A stretch of DNA of 30,750 nt, from the IMG/VR virus record IMGVR_UViG_3300005045_000020, positions 1-30,750 of that record. The stretch is one strand, 5' to 3'. Under the pieces are notes generated by a model. It saw nothing but the letters and a program-made list of their open reading frames with translations. It was not told the origin of the DNA and made no database searches. The stretch's first letter is position 1. Each line of letters begins with the position of its first letter. This document shows positions 12,896 to 20,243 of the stretch, in pieces. The position numbers and the translations under genes are program-made. The DNA is from a virus.

Positions 12896-14722
12896 ATGGC
12901 GCTCCAGAAACTAGACATTAAACCCGGGGTTTTCAGGAACAATACCAATTACGCATCGGAGGGTAGATACTACTCCTGCGATAAGGTACGCTTCCGCGCG
13001 GGTGTCCCAGAGAAGATTGGTGGATGGGCTAAGAGTAGTGAGGGCACTTATGTTGGAGTCTGCCGAGCATTGTATGGCTGGACCATGCTTTCTGGTATAC
13101 CTCTCGTTGCGCTCGGAACTACCAAGAAATACTATATAGATGATAGTGGCACGCTCAGTGATATTACACCAGTCCAGCGCACTGCCACTCTAACAAATGC
13201 CGCGCTGTCAGTTACGGCGGATAGCCCAACTCTACGCATCGCAGATACCCACACGGCAGGTCTGGGTGACTATGTAACTATATCAGGCGCTATTGGGTTT
13301 GGTGGAGTAGCCGCAGCGGAGATAAATAAAGAGCACATAATTACTGCGGTCGATGCATCCTATGTCGAAGTAACGCTGGCAGTAAACGCGACTTCCACGG
13401 CAACGGGCGGAGCGGGTGCTATCTCAGTAGCATATCAGCTCAACATAGCGCCTGATACGGGCACATACGGGTACGGCTGGGGGGCAGGCATATGGGGGCA
13501 CGAAACTTGGGGCTCTGCTGCTTCTGTTGGAATACCGTCGCAACCTCGGCTGTGGGCACAAACATCATTTGGCGAAATACATGTGTTCGCTCCAGTTGGT
13601 GGCGCTATCTACTACCACACAGGGTCAAATCTGGCAACGAGGGCCCTGCCGCTTACAGGTATGGCTGGTGCAAGTGATGTTCCGTTGATGTGCACTGATC
13701 TGATTATGTCTCGCGCCGATAGGCACCTGATTGCTTTCGGATGCAATACCATAGGCGCCACCGCACAGGACCCGCTGCTAATTCGTTGGTGTGAGACAGA
13801 AGATTTGGCGAACTGGACCCCGACACAGACTAATGCCGCTGGCGATCTACGCGTCGGTGCGGGCAACGCCATCATCTGTGCAGTAAGTGTGAAGCAAGAG
13901 ATTCTGGTGTTCACTGACGGCTCGCTCCATTCAATGCAGTACGTCGGCGCCCCATATACCTATGGCATCACGCCAGTAGGAGATAACATTTCCATCGCTT
14001 CAAAGAACGCAGTAGCCACGGCAAATAGCATAGTCTACTGGATGGGAGTGGACAAGTTTTACGCCTACTCTGGCTCTGTCAACACACTCCCATGTGACCT
14101 GCAAGAATATGTGTTTTCAGACATAAACACAGAGCAATTAAGTCAAGTATGCGCTGGCACTAACGAGGGGTTCAGTGAAATCTGGTGGCACTACCCCTCA
14201 AAAGATAGCCAAGAAGTCGATCGGTATGTCGTATTCAATTACCAAGAGCAGTGCTGGTACTACGGCACTATGGGGCGTACCGCATGGCTAGATAACCCAA
14301 GCCGTAGGTATCCCGTCGCTGCAGCAAATGGATACTTATATAACCATGAGTTCGGTGTAGATGATGACTACTTTGCGCCAATCAACGCGTACATCGAGAC
14401 GGCTGATTTTGATATTGGTGAGGGCGATCGGTTTGCGTTTGTACGCCGCATCCTGCCGGATGTGAATTTCAACGGGTCTGATGCTGTAGCTCCCCAAGTG
14501 ACAATGACAATTACGCCGAGGAACACCCCCGGCAGCGCGTACGCCGACAATAATGCAAAGCCTGTTACGTCTACCAACTTGGACATTACACAGTACACAG
14601 AGCAGTGCCATGTACGCCTGCGCGGGCGCCAGATGAAGTTCCGCATTGAGAGCAACCAGATCGGCTGCCAGTGGCGGCTTGGGCATACCAGAGTTGACAT
14701 TCAGACGGACGGTGCCAAATGA
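12896..14722 (+). CDS. Tail nozzle/hub-like virion protein, 608 aa
   Basis: ATG 12896 has no clear SD, unlike its neighbours, but the N-terminus MALQKLDIKPGVFRNNTNYA, followed by EGRYYSCDKVRFRAGVPEKIGGW, is exactly where this conserved podophage family begins. The body is beta-rich with aromatic and glycine clusters (GYGWGAGIWGHETWG; VFTDGSLHSMQYVGAPYTYG; VYWMGVDKFYAYSG; EIWWHYPSKDSQEVDRYVVFNYQEQCWYYG), suggesting a propeller-like or nozzle domain. I infer the ring protein below the head-tail adaptors, analogous to P22 gp10 or T7 gp12. That functional link is from family knowledge and remains inference. The stop overlaps the next start (ATGA at 14719). Confidence 0.8.
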   Translation: MALQKLDIKPGVFRNNTNYASEGRYYSCDKVRFRAGVPEKIGGWAKSSEGTYVGVCRALYGWTMLSGIPLVALGTTKKYYIDDSGTLSDITPVQRTATLTNAALSVTADSPTLRIADTHTAGLGDYVTISGAIGFGGVAAAEINKEHIITAVDASYVEVTLAVNATSTATGGAGAISVAYQLNIAPDTGTYGYGWGAGIWGHETWGSAASVGIPSQPRLWAQTSFGEIHVFAPVGGAIYYHTGSNLATRALPLTGMAGASDVPLMCTDLIMSRADRHLIAFGCNTIGATAQDPLLIRWCETEDLANWTPTQTNAAGDLRVGAGNAIICAVSVKQEILVFTDGSLHSMQYVGAPYTYGITPVGDNISIASKNAVATANSIVYWMGVDKFYAYSGSVNTLPCDLQEYVFSDINTEQLSQVCAGTNEGFSEIWWHYPSKDSQEVDRYVVFNYQEQCWYYGTMGRTAWLDNPSRRYPVAAANGYLYNHEFGVDDDYFAPINAYIETADFDIGEGDRFAFVRRILPDVNFNGSDAVAPQVTMTITPRNTPGSAYADNNAKPVTSTNLDITQYTEQCHVRLRGRQMKFRIESNQIGCQWRLGHTRVDIQTDGAK

Positions 14723-14949
14723 CAATACCAGCACTTCTCCCTAATATCCCCTCACCGCCAGCGGAGTATAGCAAGGCGTATATGGAGTCTGTCATACAGG
14801 CACTCATGCTGCATCTGAGAACTATGAACGCAATCGGGAACATCACAGTGGCGGGTGCCGTGATGACTGCGCTACCAACAAGTGCCGCAGGCTTGCCGGT
14901 CGGTACGCTCTGGAATGATGCAGGTACAGTGAAAGTGACATTGCCATGA
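14719..14949 (+). CDS. Small conserved phage protein, 76 aa
   Basis: The start overlaps the preceding stop (ATGA), and the stop overlaps the following start (ATGA at 14946), so it lies in a coupled string. The N-terminus is proline-rich (IPALLPNIPSPPAEYS). An amphipathic helix (KAYMESVIQALMLHLRTMNAIGN) and a short beta-rich end follow (PTSAAGLPVGTLWNDAGTVKVTLP); this ending resembles a motif found at the ends of several phage structural proteins. There is no membrane segment or enzyme motif. Tight coupling to the 608-residue tail protein suggests a small partner in the tail. Function unknown. Confidence 0.72.
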   Translation: MTIPALLPNIPSPPAEYSKAYMESVIQALMLHLRTMNAIGNITVAGAVMTALPTSAAGLPVGTLWNDAGTVKVTLP

Positions 14950-15374
14950 GTGCCGTAGCCCTGACAGATGGACAGAAGAAGCTGATGGCGCTGGAAGCGC
15001 AGATGGCTGCATTGCCACAGCATGTGTTCCCTACTCGCCACTTCCAAGCAAATGGCTTGTATGCCCGTGAAATCGTGATTGCCAAAGGCGTGCTTCTGAC
15101 GGGGAAAATCCACAAGTTCAGCCAGATCAATACAATTTCGCAGGGTGACATTTCTGTCATGACTGAGGATGGGATAAAAAGACTGCAAGCACCATGTACC
15201 TTCGTCTCACCAGCAGGAATTAAGCGTGCAGGGTACGCACATGAAGACACGATCTGGACTACCTATTGCGGTACAGAAGAGACAGATTTAGAAAAACTTG
15301 ACGACGCTCTTACCGTAACAACATTTGAAGCATATATAGAATTCTGCGCACCAAAGCAGATCGAAGGAGAATAG
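14946..15374 (+). CDS. Cupin-like phage protein, 142 aa
   Basis: It is coupled by ATGA to the previous gene. After an N-terminal helix (DGQKKLMALEAQMAALPQ) the protein has a run of short strands and turns typical of a small beta barrel: LYAREIVIAKGVLLTGKIHKFSQIN, ISQGDISVMTEDGIKRLQAPCTF, VSPAGIKRAGYAHEDTIWTTY. The G(X)IHK...N..S.GDI.V...G...L.AP.T.VSP.G.KR pattern recurs in many phage genomes and resembles the cupin fold, though the usual metal histidines are not all evident. The C-terminal tail is acidic. Role unknown; it could be a structural protein of the tail or an enzyme-like accessory. Followed at once by AAGGAG and the next start. Confidence 0.75.
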   Translation: MSAVALTDGQKKLMALEAQMAALPQHVFPTRHFQANGLYAREIVIAKGVLLTGKIHKFSQINTISQGDISVMTEDGIKRLQAPCTFVSPAGIKRAGYAHEDTIWTTYCGTEETDLEKLDDALTVTTFEAYIEFCAPKQIEGE

Positions 15375-15375
15375 T

Positions 15376-16653
15376 ATGGCATTCGTATTTTCAGGAATTT
15401 TCGCAGGTACAGCCGCCGCCGGAGCGCTAACCTCTGCCGCAGCGATCGAAGCTGCACTGGCCGCCGGGACTATTACCGCTGTTGAAGCTGCAGCCGCTAC
15501 CGCAGCCCTTGGAACAACTGCCGCAGCCGGTGCAGGTGCATTAGGTACAGCTGCAGCCACAGGAGAAGCGGCAGCAGGTATTGGCGGGATGCTCGAAGGC
15601 GGCGCTGGAGTTGGTGCTATAACTGAAGGCGGTATTGGTGCACTAGCCCCAGAAGTTGGGGGTGGTTTCTTAACTGATGCTGCCGCCACAGGTGGCGGAG
15701 ACTTGGCACTTACACAGGCAGCAACTCCCGGGGAGTATTTGTTATCTGGTGGCGGAGCAGAGACAGGCGGTATGACGGGCGAGATTGTTCCCGCAGCATC
15801 ACAGTCAGCCCCCACACTTGCAAACAGCGCACCACTCCAAACGATAGGCGAAGGCGCAGGTGAAGTCGGTGGGCTGGGCTCGAACACAGGCATTATGCAA
15901 ACCGTCGGTGAGGGGGCAGGTGAAGTTGGCGGACTAGGCTCTGGCACACAGAGCGCGGCGGGGAAAACACTTGGCGAAAAATGGGCAGCAATGACCTTAA
16001 AAGAGCAGATGCAGACAGGCATGCTTGGCGGCTCTGTTGCGCTTATGGGCCTTGGTGCACTGACCAAAAAAGATGATAAGAAGCGTGCACATGCAAAGCC
16101 GTATAACAGGCAGTTCGACCCAAGCATGGGCATTTACCCTAGCATGTCTGGGCAGGGGCTGGGGTTCGCTAAGGGCGGCATTGCATCACTGCCTGCTCCG
16201 GGGATGGACGCGTACGCAGCAAAAAAGGTAGCCACGATACGTCAGCGGTATCGTTCAAAGGCCGACGCAATCGCTGAGCTTAACGACCCGAACAGTGTGG
16301 TTGTGCAAGCAGGTATCAATTCTGCAGACGACCCACTATTGCAGCAGGCTTTCGGGTACACGTCCAGACAAGGAAAACAAGTTGAAAAAGGTCCACAGTA
16401 CATGGCTGGTGGTGGCATGGCTGGTGATGGCATGTCAGACAGTATCCCCGCTACAATCGAGGGGCGCGCCCCAGCAAGACTCGCTGCGAACGAATACGTC
16501 GTACCCGCAGATGTGGTCAGCCACCTTGGCAATGGGTCCTCAGACGCAGGTGCACAGCAGATGAATAGCATGGTCGCCCGCATCAGGAAGGCCCGCACCG
16601 GCACCACGAAGCAAGCACCGAAAGTCAGCCCGAAAAGGTTTATGCCTGCATGA
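15376..16653 (+). CDS. Ala/Gly-rich virion protein with conserved C-terminal module, 425 aa
   Basis: ATG 15376 has SD AAGGAG. Residues 1-200 are almost entirely Ala/Gly/Thr/Glu, with a 20-residue direct repeat (QTIGEGAGEVGGLGS at 155, QTVGEGAGEVGGLGS at 175). A hydrophobic stretch (213-230, QTGMLGGSVALMGLGAL) could insert in a membrane. GFAKGGIA (263-270) matches a motif found in two other virion genes here. The last 75 residues hold GDGMSDSIPATIEGRAPARL, then ANEYVVPADVVSHLGNGSS and the basic end VARIRKARTG...KRFMPA, a conserved module in many podophages. It is probably an internal or ejected virion protein. Its stop overlaps the next start. Confidence 0.75.
   Translation: MAFVFSGIFAGTAAAGALTSAAAIEAALAAGTITAVEAAAATAALGTTAAAGAGALGTAAATGEAAAGIGGMLEGGAGVGAITEGGIGALAPEVGGGFLTDAAATGGGDLALTQAATPGEYLLSGGGAETGGMTGEIVPAASQSAPTLANSAPLQTIGEGAGEVGGLGSNTGIMQTVGEGAGEVGGLGSGTQSAAGKTLGEKWAAMTLKEQMQTGMLGGSVALMGLGALTKKDDKKRAHAKPYNRQFDPSMGIYPSMSGQGLGFAKGGIASLPAPGMDAYAAKKVATIRQRYRSKADAIAELNDPNSVVVQAGINSADDPLLQQAFGYTSRQGKQVEKGPQYMAGGGMAGDGMSDSIPATIEGRAPARLAANEYVVPADVVSHLGNGSSDAGAQQMNSMVARIRKARTGTTKQAPKVSPKRFMPA
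15838..15942 (+). repeat. 60-bp in-frame direct duplication (two copies)
   Basis: Bases 15838-15882 and 15898-15942 encode the same 15 residues with one change (I to V) but differ at many third codon positions. The period is 60 bases (20 codons). The synonymous divergence shows the duplication is old and the peptide is under selection. Confidence 0.8.
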
Positions 16654-17090
16654 AACTCTACGCCATTCCACATGACAAGCTTTTAGTCGTGTTTCTCGAA
16701 ATCGCACAATGGATGCCGAAGGCGGCTTCATGGCAAAGTTTCGACCGTGAGAATGGTGGATATAGGGCTGAGCATGTAGCTGCAGAAATATTTTCAGGTG
16801 AAGTATTACTGTGGGTTTTATTGGAAGAAGACACTGAGAAAGTTCTTGGCTTTCTTACGACAAAGATAGTACAGCGCTCAGCAGGCAAATGCCTGAATGT
16901 TGTGCACTGCGCAGGTGAAGAAGGCTGGTTAGAAGCCTGCATGGATATGGTGTTTGAAACCTTCGAATCATTCGCGCGGGACGCCGGATGCGTAGGGATT
17001 GATTTTTTAGGGCGCCCCGGGTGGGCGCCGTTTGTGAAACAGCGCGGGTATAGCAAGACACCGCATGTGAATTACTACAAAGCGATTTAA
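16650..17090 (+). CDS. GNAT-acetyltransferase-like phage protein, 146 aa
   Basis: ATG 16650 overlaps the previous stop (ATGA). The order of elements fits a small GNAT fold: N-terminal strand and helix (LLVVFLEIAQWMP), EIFSGEVLLWVLLEEDTEKVLGFLTTKIV as the beta hairpin, LNVVHCAGEEGW, then a helix (EACMDMVFETFESFARDAGCVGIDFLGRPGW) and the closing PFVKQRGYSKTPHVNYYKAI. The usual acetyl-CoA loop (Q/RxxGxG/A) is not clear, so catalysis is doubtful. Similar proteins occur between internal virion genes of podophages. It may have a structural or assembly role rather than acetyl transfer. Confidence 0.68.
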   Translation: MKLYAIPHDKLLVVFLEIAQWMPKAASWQSFDRENGGYRAEHVAAEIFSGEVLLWVLLEEDTEKVLGFLTTKIVQRSAGKCLNVVHCAGEEGWLEACMDMVFETFESFARDAGCVGIDFLGRPGWAPFVKQRGYSKTPHVNYYKAI

Positions 17091-17100
17091 GGAGAATATT

Positions 17101-18102
17101 ATGGGCGGCGGCGGATCAACAACCTCTACCAGCTACACCTCGAGCCTGCCAGAGTACGCAGAGCCGTATTTCATCAACATGATGGACCGCGCCGAGAATG
17201 CGTCATTGCAGCCTTACGCTGCCTATCAGGGCGACCGTACTGCGAACACCACAGCAGCCCAGCAGAGCGCCTACAACCAGATTGGCGGCCTACAGGAGCC
17301 CGAACAGTTAGGACAGGCCACAGGGCTCACACAGGCAGCCACAGCTGCCTCTCTAGCTGGTACTGGCAGTTATCAGAGCCAAGACGTCAACTCGACGTAC
17401 GACCCTGAGCAGTTCGGTGCGCAGCAGGCAGCGCAGTACATGAGCCCGTACCAGCAGAATGTGACTGACTCGGCCATCGCTAAAGCCCAGAATATGTACA
17501 TGACTGAGCGTAACGGGCGCGACGCCAATGCAGCGAAAGTTGGTGCGTTTGGTGGCAGTCGTCAAGGGTTGATGGAGAGCGCAGCGCTGAACAACTTCAA
17601 TACTCAGGCATCTGATCTACAGTACAAGGGCATGCAGGATTCTTACACGAACGCACAGCAGCAGTTCGGTGCAGACCGTACCGCCCAGCAAAACGCCGCA
17701 CAGATGCAGCTGGCCGCAGACACATCCAACCAGAGCGCAGACGCACAAGCAGCCCAGATTCGCCAGTCAGGCTACAGCGCCGCACTACAGGGCGCGAACC
17801 AGCTTGGAACTCTCGGAGCGACGGAACAGCAGATGGCACTTGAGCGTGCTAATGCCCTGAACACGGTGGGCAAAGAGCAGCAGGCGACGACGCAGAAAGA
17901 CCTTGACCAGCAGTACGCTGACTTCACAAATGCCCGCGACGCCGAGCGCAACAACCTGACTTTCTACTCAGGCATCCTGCGCGGTACAAACGGTGTACTC
18001 GGCCAAGATTCGACGACCTCGGCACCATCGCCAAGCATGGCATCGCAATTAGGTGGTCTGGGCATTGCAGGCGCAGGCTTGTACGGCACAGCTACTAAGT
18101 AA
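17101..18102 (+). CDS. Gln/Ala-rich internal virion protein, 333 aa
   Basis: ATG 17101 has SD AAGGAG. It begins MGGGGSTTSTSYTSSLPEYAEPYF, then SPYQQNVTDSAIAKAQNMY and GAFGGSRQGLMESAALNN, a set of motifs seen in phage proteins encoded just before the large ejection proteins. Most of the rest (about 90-285) is Gln/Ala-rich helix, probably long coiled coil (QFGADRTAQQNAAQMQLAADTSNQ...). The C-terminal 30 residues are Gly/Ala-rich and mildly hydrophobic (SMASQLGGLGIAGAGLYG). Such composition is typical of proteins that are threaded through the portal and tail into the host envelope (P22 gp7/gp20-like in style). Function inferred from position and composition. Confidence 0.74.
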   Translation: MGGGGSTTSTSYTSSLPEYAEPYFINMMDRAENASLQPYAAYQGDRTANTTAAQQSAYNQIGGLQEPEQLGQATGLTQAATAASLAGTGSYQSQDVNSTYDPEQFGAQQAAQYMSPYQQNVTDSAIAKAQNMYMTERNGRDANAAKVGAFGGSRQGLMESAALNNFNTQASDLQYKGMQDSYTNAQQQFGADRTAQQNAAQMQLAADTSNQSADAQAAQIRQSGYSAALQGANQLGTLGATEQQMALERANALNTVGKEQQATTQKDLDQQYADFTNARDAERNNLTFYSGILRGTNGVLGQDSTTSAPSPSMASQLGGLGIAGAGLYGTATK

Positions 18103-18113
18103 GGGGAATAAAA

Positions 18114-20234
18114 ATGAATCCAATGAAGGCGTACGAAGTAGCCAAGTCCATGCCACAAGAGCAGCTTCTGGCGGCAATGAAGGGCAAGCTCCCCGAGGTG
18201 CCAGCGTATATCGCAGCATCTGTCATGCAGGAGCAAAAGAAAATCAGGGATTCAGCCCAGAGTCAACCCCCCGCTGACACGCGAACAGTCATGCAGGAGC
18301 TGGAGGAAGGAGCCCAGCCACAACCAACTGGTATCGCAGCACTCCCGCAAATGGCCCAAGGTGGTGAAGAAGTTCCTGAAGGCGGGATCGTAGGCTACGC
18401 TGCTGGTGGACAAGTATCTAATGGCAACCCCACGCCTGAAATCAGAGAGCAGATGAAAAACGACAAGAGCGAAAAACTCATGTCTGACTACGCCGAGTAC
18501 AAAGCGAACGGTGGCACGCTGCCGTTGGAAGAATATGCACGCCAACCAAAGGGCTACGCCGAAGGCGGCATGGTGGATGATGATCCTGTCGGTGATATTG
18601 ACGATCTTGAGCGTGAGTACGCCGAGTACGCAGCAATGCAGGGATTCACCGCACCAGAACAAGCTTCTGCCGCATATACCGCAGCGCCAAGCACAGGGCA
18701 AAAGCCTAGTGGCATAGGCACGCTCGCGGACCGCAACAACAACCCGGGCAATATCCGCGACAACGGAAAAACCAAATGGAACGGACAAGTCGGCAGTGAG
18801 AAAGGATTTGTTAAATTCGAGTCTCCTGAGCACGGCAAAGCTGCCATGGAAAAACTGCTTGGCAACTACCAGACCAAGCACGGCAAGGATACTGTTGCCG
18901 GCATTATCGGGCGCTGGGCACCTAGTTCGGAGAACAACACTGGGTCGTATATCTCCGCTATCGCTAAGAAACTCGGCGTAGGCCCACACGACAAGATCAA
19001 TGTACAGGACCCAACAACGCGTAGGATGCTCGCATCGGCTATGGCTACGCATGAAGGCTGGTCACAGGGATATGCCGTAGGCGGGCAGGTAGAAGAGGAC
19101 ATGACTGGATGGTCGCCAGAAGAAATCAAATCGTATAACTTGCGCATGACGCCTGCAATACGGGCTTCCAGAGCATTAGATGCACGATACGATAACGCCA
19201 CCACGCAAGCGGAACGCATGGCGGTGCAGGCAGAGCGCGCAGCTGCGCAAGCGCCTAGTAACGTCAATGGTGGATACAACACCGCTGCAGTATGGCATCC
19301 AGACGTTGATGGAGATACCCGTGGGATTTACCCACAGCAGGATATGGATAATCCGTTTTCTGTACAGCCACTATCAGAGGTAGCCCCTGCAGTAACAACA
19401 CCTAAAGCCCCCGCTGCGCCCGCTCCAGTAAAACCTGCGCCAGCTCCAGCAGTACAAAAAGCAGCAGACACCGTAGCTACGGCGGGTATTCCGGCAGCTG
19501 GTGCAGCGGTCGGCGCGGGATTCGATTACGATAAAGAATACAACACATGGAAAAAACGAGTCAGTGATGAAATCCCGAAGCTCGATCCCAAGTATGCCGC
19601 ACGCAACGAAAAAGAAATGGCAAGATACGAGCGTGATAGAGCCAGAGAAGACGCTACAATATTTGGCATGAGTAATGCTGACCTTATACGGCTTGGTGCT
19701 AAAACTTTGGCTGGCACTAATCCGAACCCCCTAGTGAATTTTGGCGAAGGGCTAGGCGCAATGGCTACAGATAAAACTGCAAGACAGGCGCAGTTAGACA
19801 AGCGGGGAGACAATCTGTCCCAACGCGACTTACTGCTTGCACAGGCGGAGCAGGCGCGCGCAGCGGGCAATGTGCAGCTGGCCATGAAGTACACGATGGA
19901 AGCCAAGAAATACGATGTGTTCGCACAAAGAGCGCAGAACGCTGGAATATCGTCCGACCGTCAGATGTATTATGAGTGGAAGAAGACCAACCCTAACGGT
20001 ACAATAGAAGAGTTTTATCAAGGCATAAATGGAGCGAAGAACTCCGCTAAAGAACAAGCAAAAGCAGATGAACTATTCGCTAAAGATAAAGACTGGAAAC
20101 TAATGAATCCGAAGGGGACTAAATTAGACTGGATGAAAGTGAATTTCCCACATCTAGTCCCAGAAGCTGCGGCGGCAGGCGGAAAAGGGTACTCGCTGAC
20201 CGAGGCCGGTGGTAAGATAACGGCACAACAATAA
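18114..20234 (+). CDS. Virion protein with muramidase-like domain and GYAxGG repeats, 706 aa
   Basis: ATG 18114 lies behind AAGGGGA. Domain order: a helical N-terminus; GYAAGGQV (94-101); GYAEGGMV (147-154); a compact domain at about 203-316; GYAVGGQV (319-326); a Pro/Ala linker (425-470); and a helical C-terminal half (471-706). The compact domain (NNNPGNIRDNGKTKWNGQVG, KGFVKFESPEHGKAAMEKLL, IIGRWAPSSENNTGSYISAI) matches the NNPGNIR...RWAP..EN.T..Y family linked to peptidoglycan-cleaving virion proteins. It would open the cell wall locally during DNA entry. The muramidase role comes from family resemblance, and I cannot fix catalytic residues with certainty. The gene lies just before the giant ejection protein. 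Confidence 0.8.
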   Translation: MNPMKAYEVAKSMPQEQLLAAMKGKLPEVPAYIAASVMQEQKKIRDSAQSQPPADTRTVMQELEEGAQPQPTGIAALPQMAQGGEEVPEGGIVGYAAGGQVSNGNPTPEIREQMKNDKSEKLMSDYAEYKANGGTLPLEEYARQPKGYAEGGMVDDDPVGDIDDLEREYAEYAAMQGFTAPEQASAAYTAAPSTGQKPSGIGTLADRNNNPGNIRDNGKTKWNGQVGSEKGFVKFESPEHGKAAMEKLLGNYQTKHGKDTVAGIIGRWAPSSENNTGSYISAIAKKLGVGPHDKINVQDPTTRRMLASAMATHEGWSQGYAVGGQVEEDMTGWSPEEIKSYNLRMTPAIRASRALDARYDNATTQAERMAVQAERAAAQAPSNVNGGYNTAAVWHPDVDGDTRGIYPQQDMDNPFSVQPLSEVAPAVTTPKAPAAPAPVKPAPAPAVQKAADTVATAGIPAAGAAVGAGFDYDKEYNTWKKRVSDEIPKLDPKYAARNEKEMARYERDRAREDATIFGMSNADLIRLGAKTLAGTNPNPLVNFGEGLGAMATDKTARQAQLDKRGDNLSQRDLLLAQAEQARAAGNVQLAMKYTMEAKKYDVFAQRAQNAGISSDRQMYYEWKKTNPNGTIEEFYQGINGAKNSAKEQAKADELFAKDKDWKLMNPKGTKLDWMKVNFPHLVPEAAAAGGKGYSLTEAGGKITAQQ

Positions 20235-20243
20235 GGGGCGAAC

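Noticed and set aside
15288-16133. - strand frame of 281 codons opposite the Ala/Gly-rich gene
   Set aside because: Composed almost only of Pro, Ala, Ser and Val, as expected from the complement of Ala/Gly codons.
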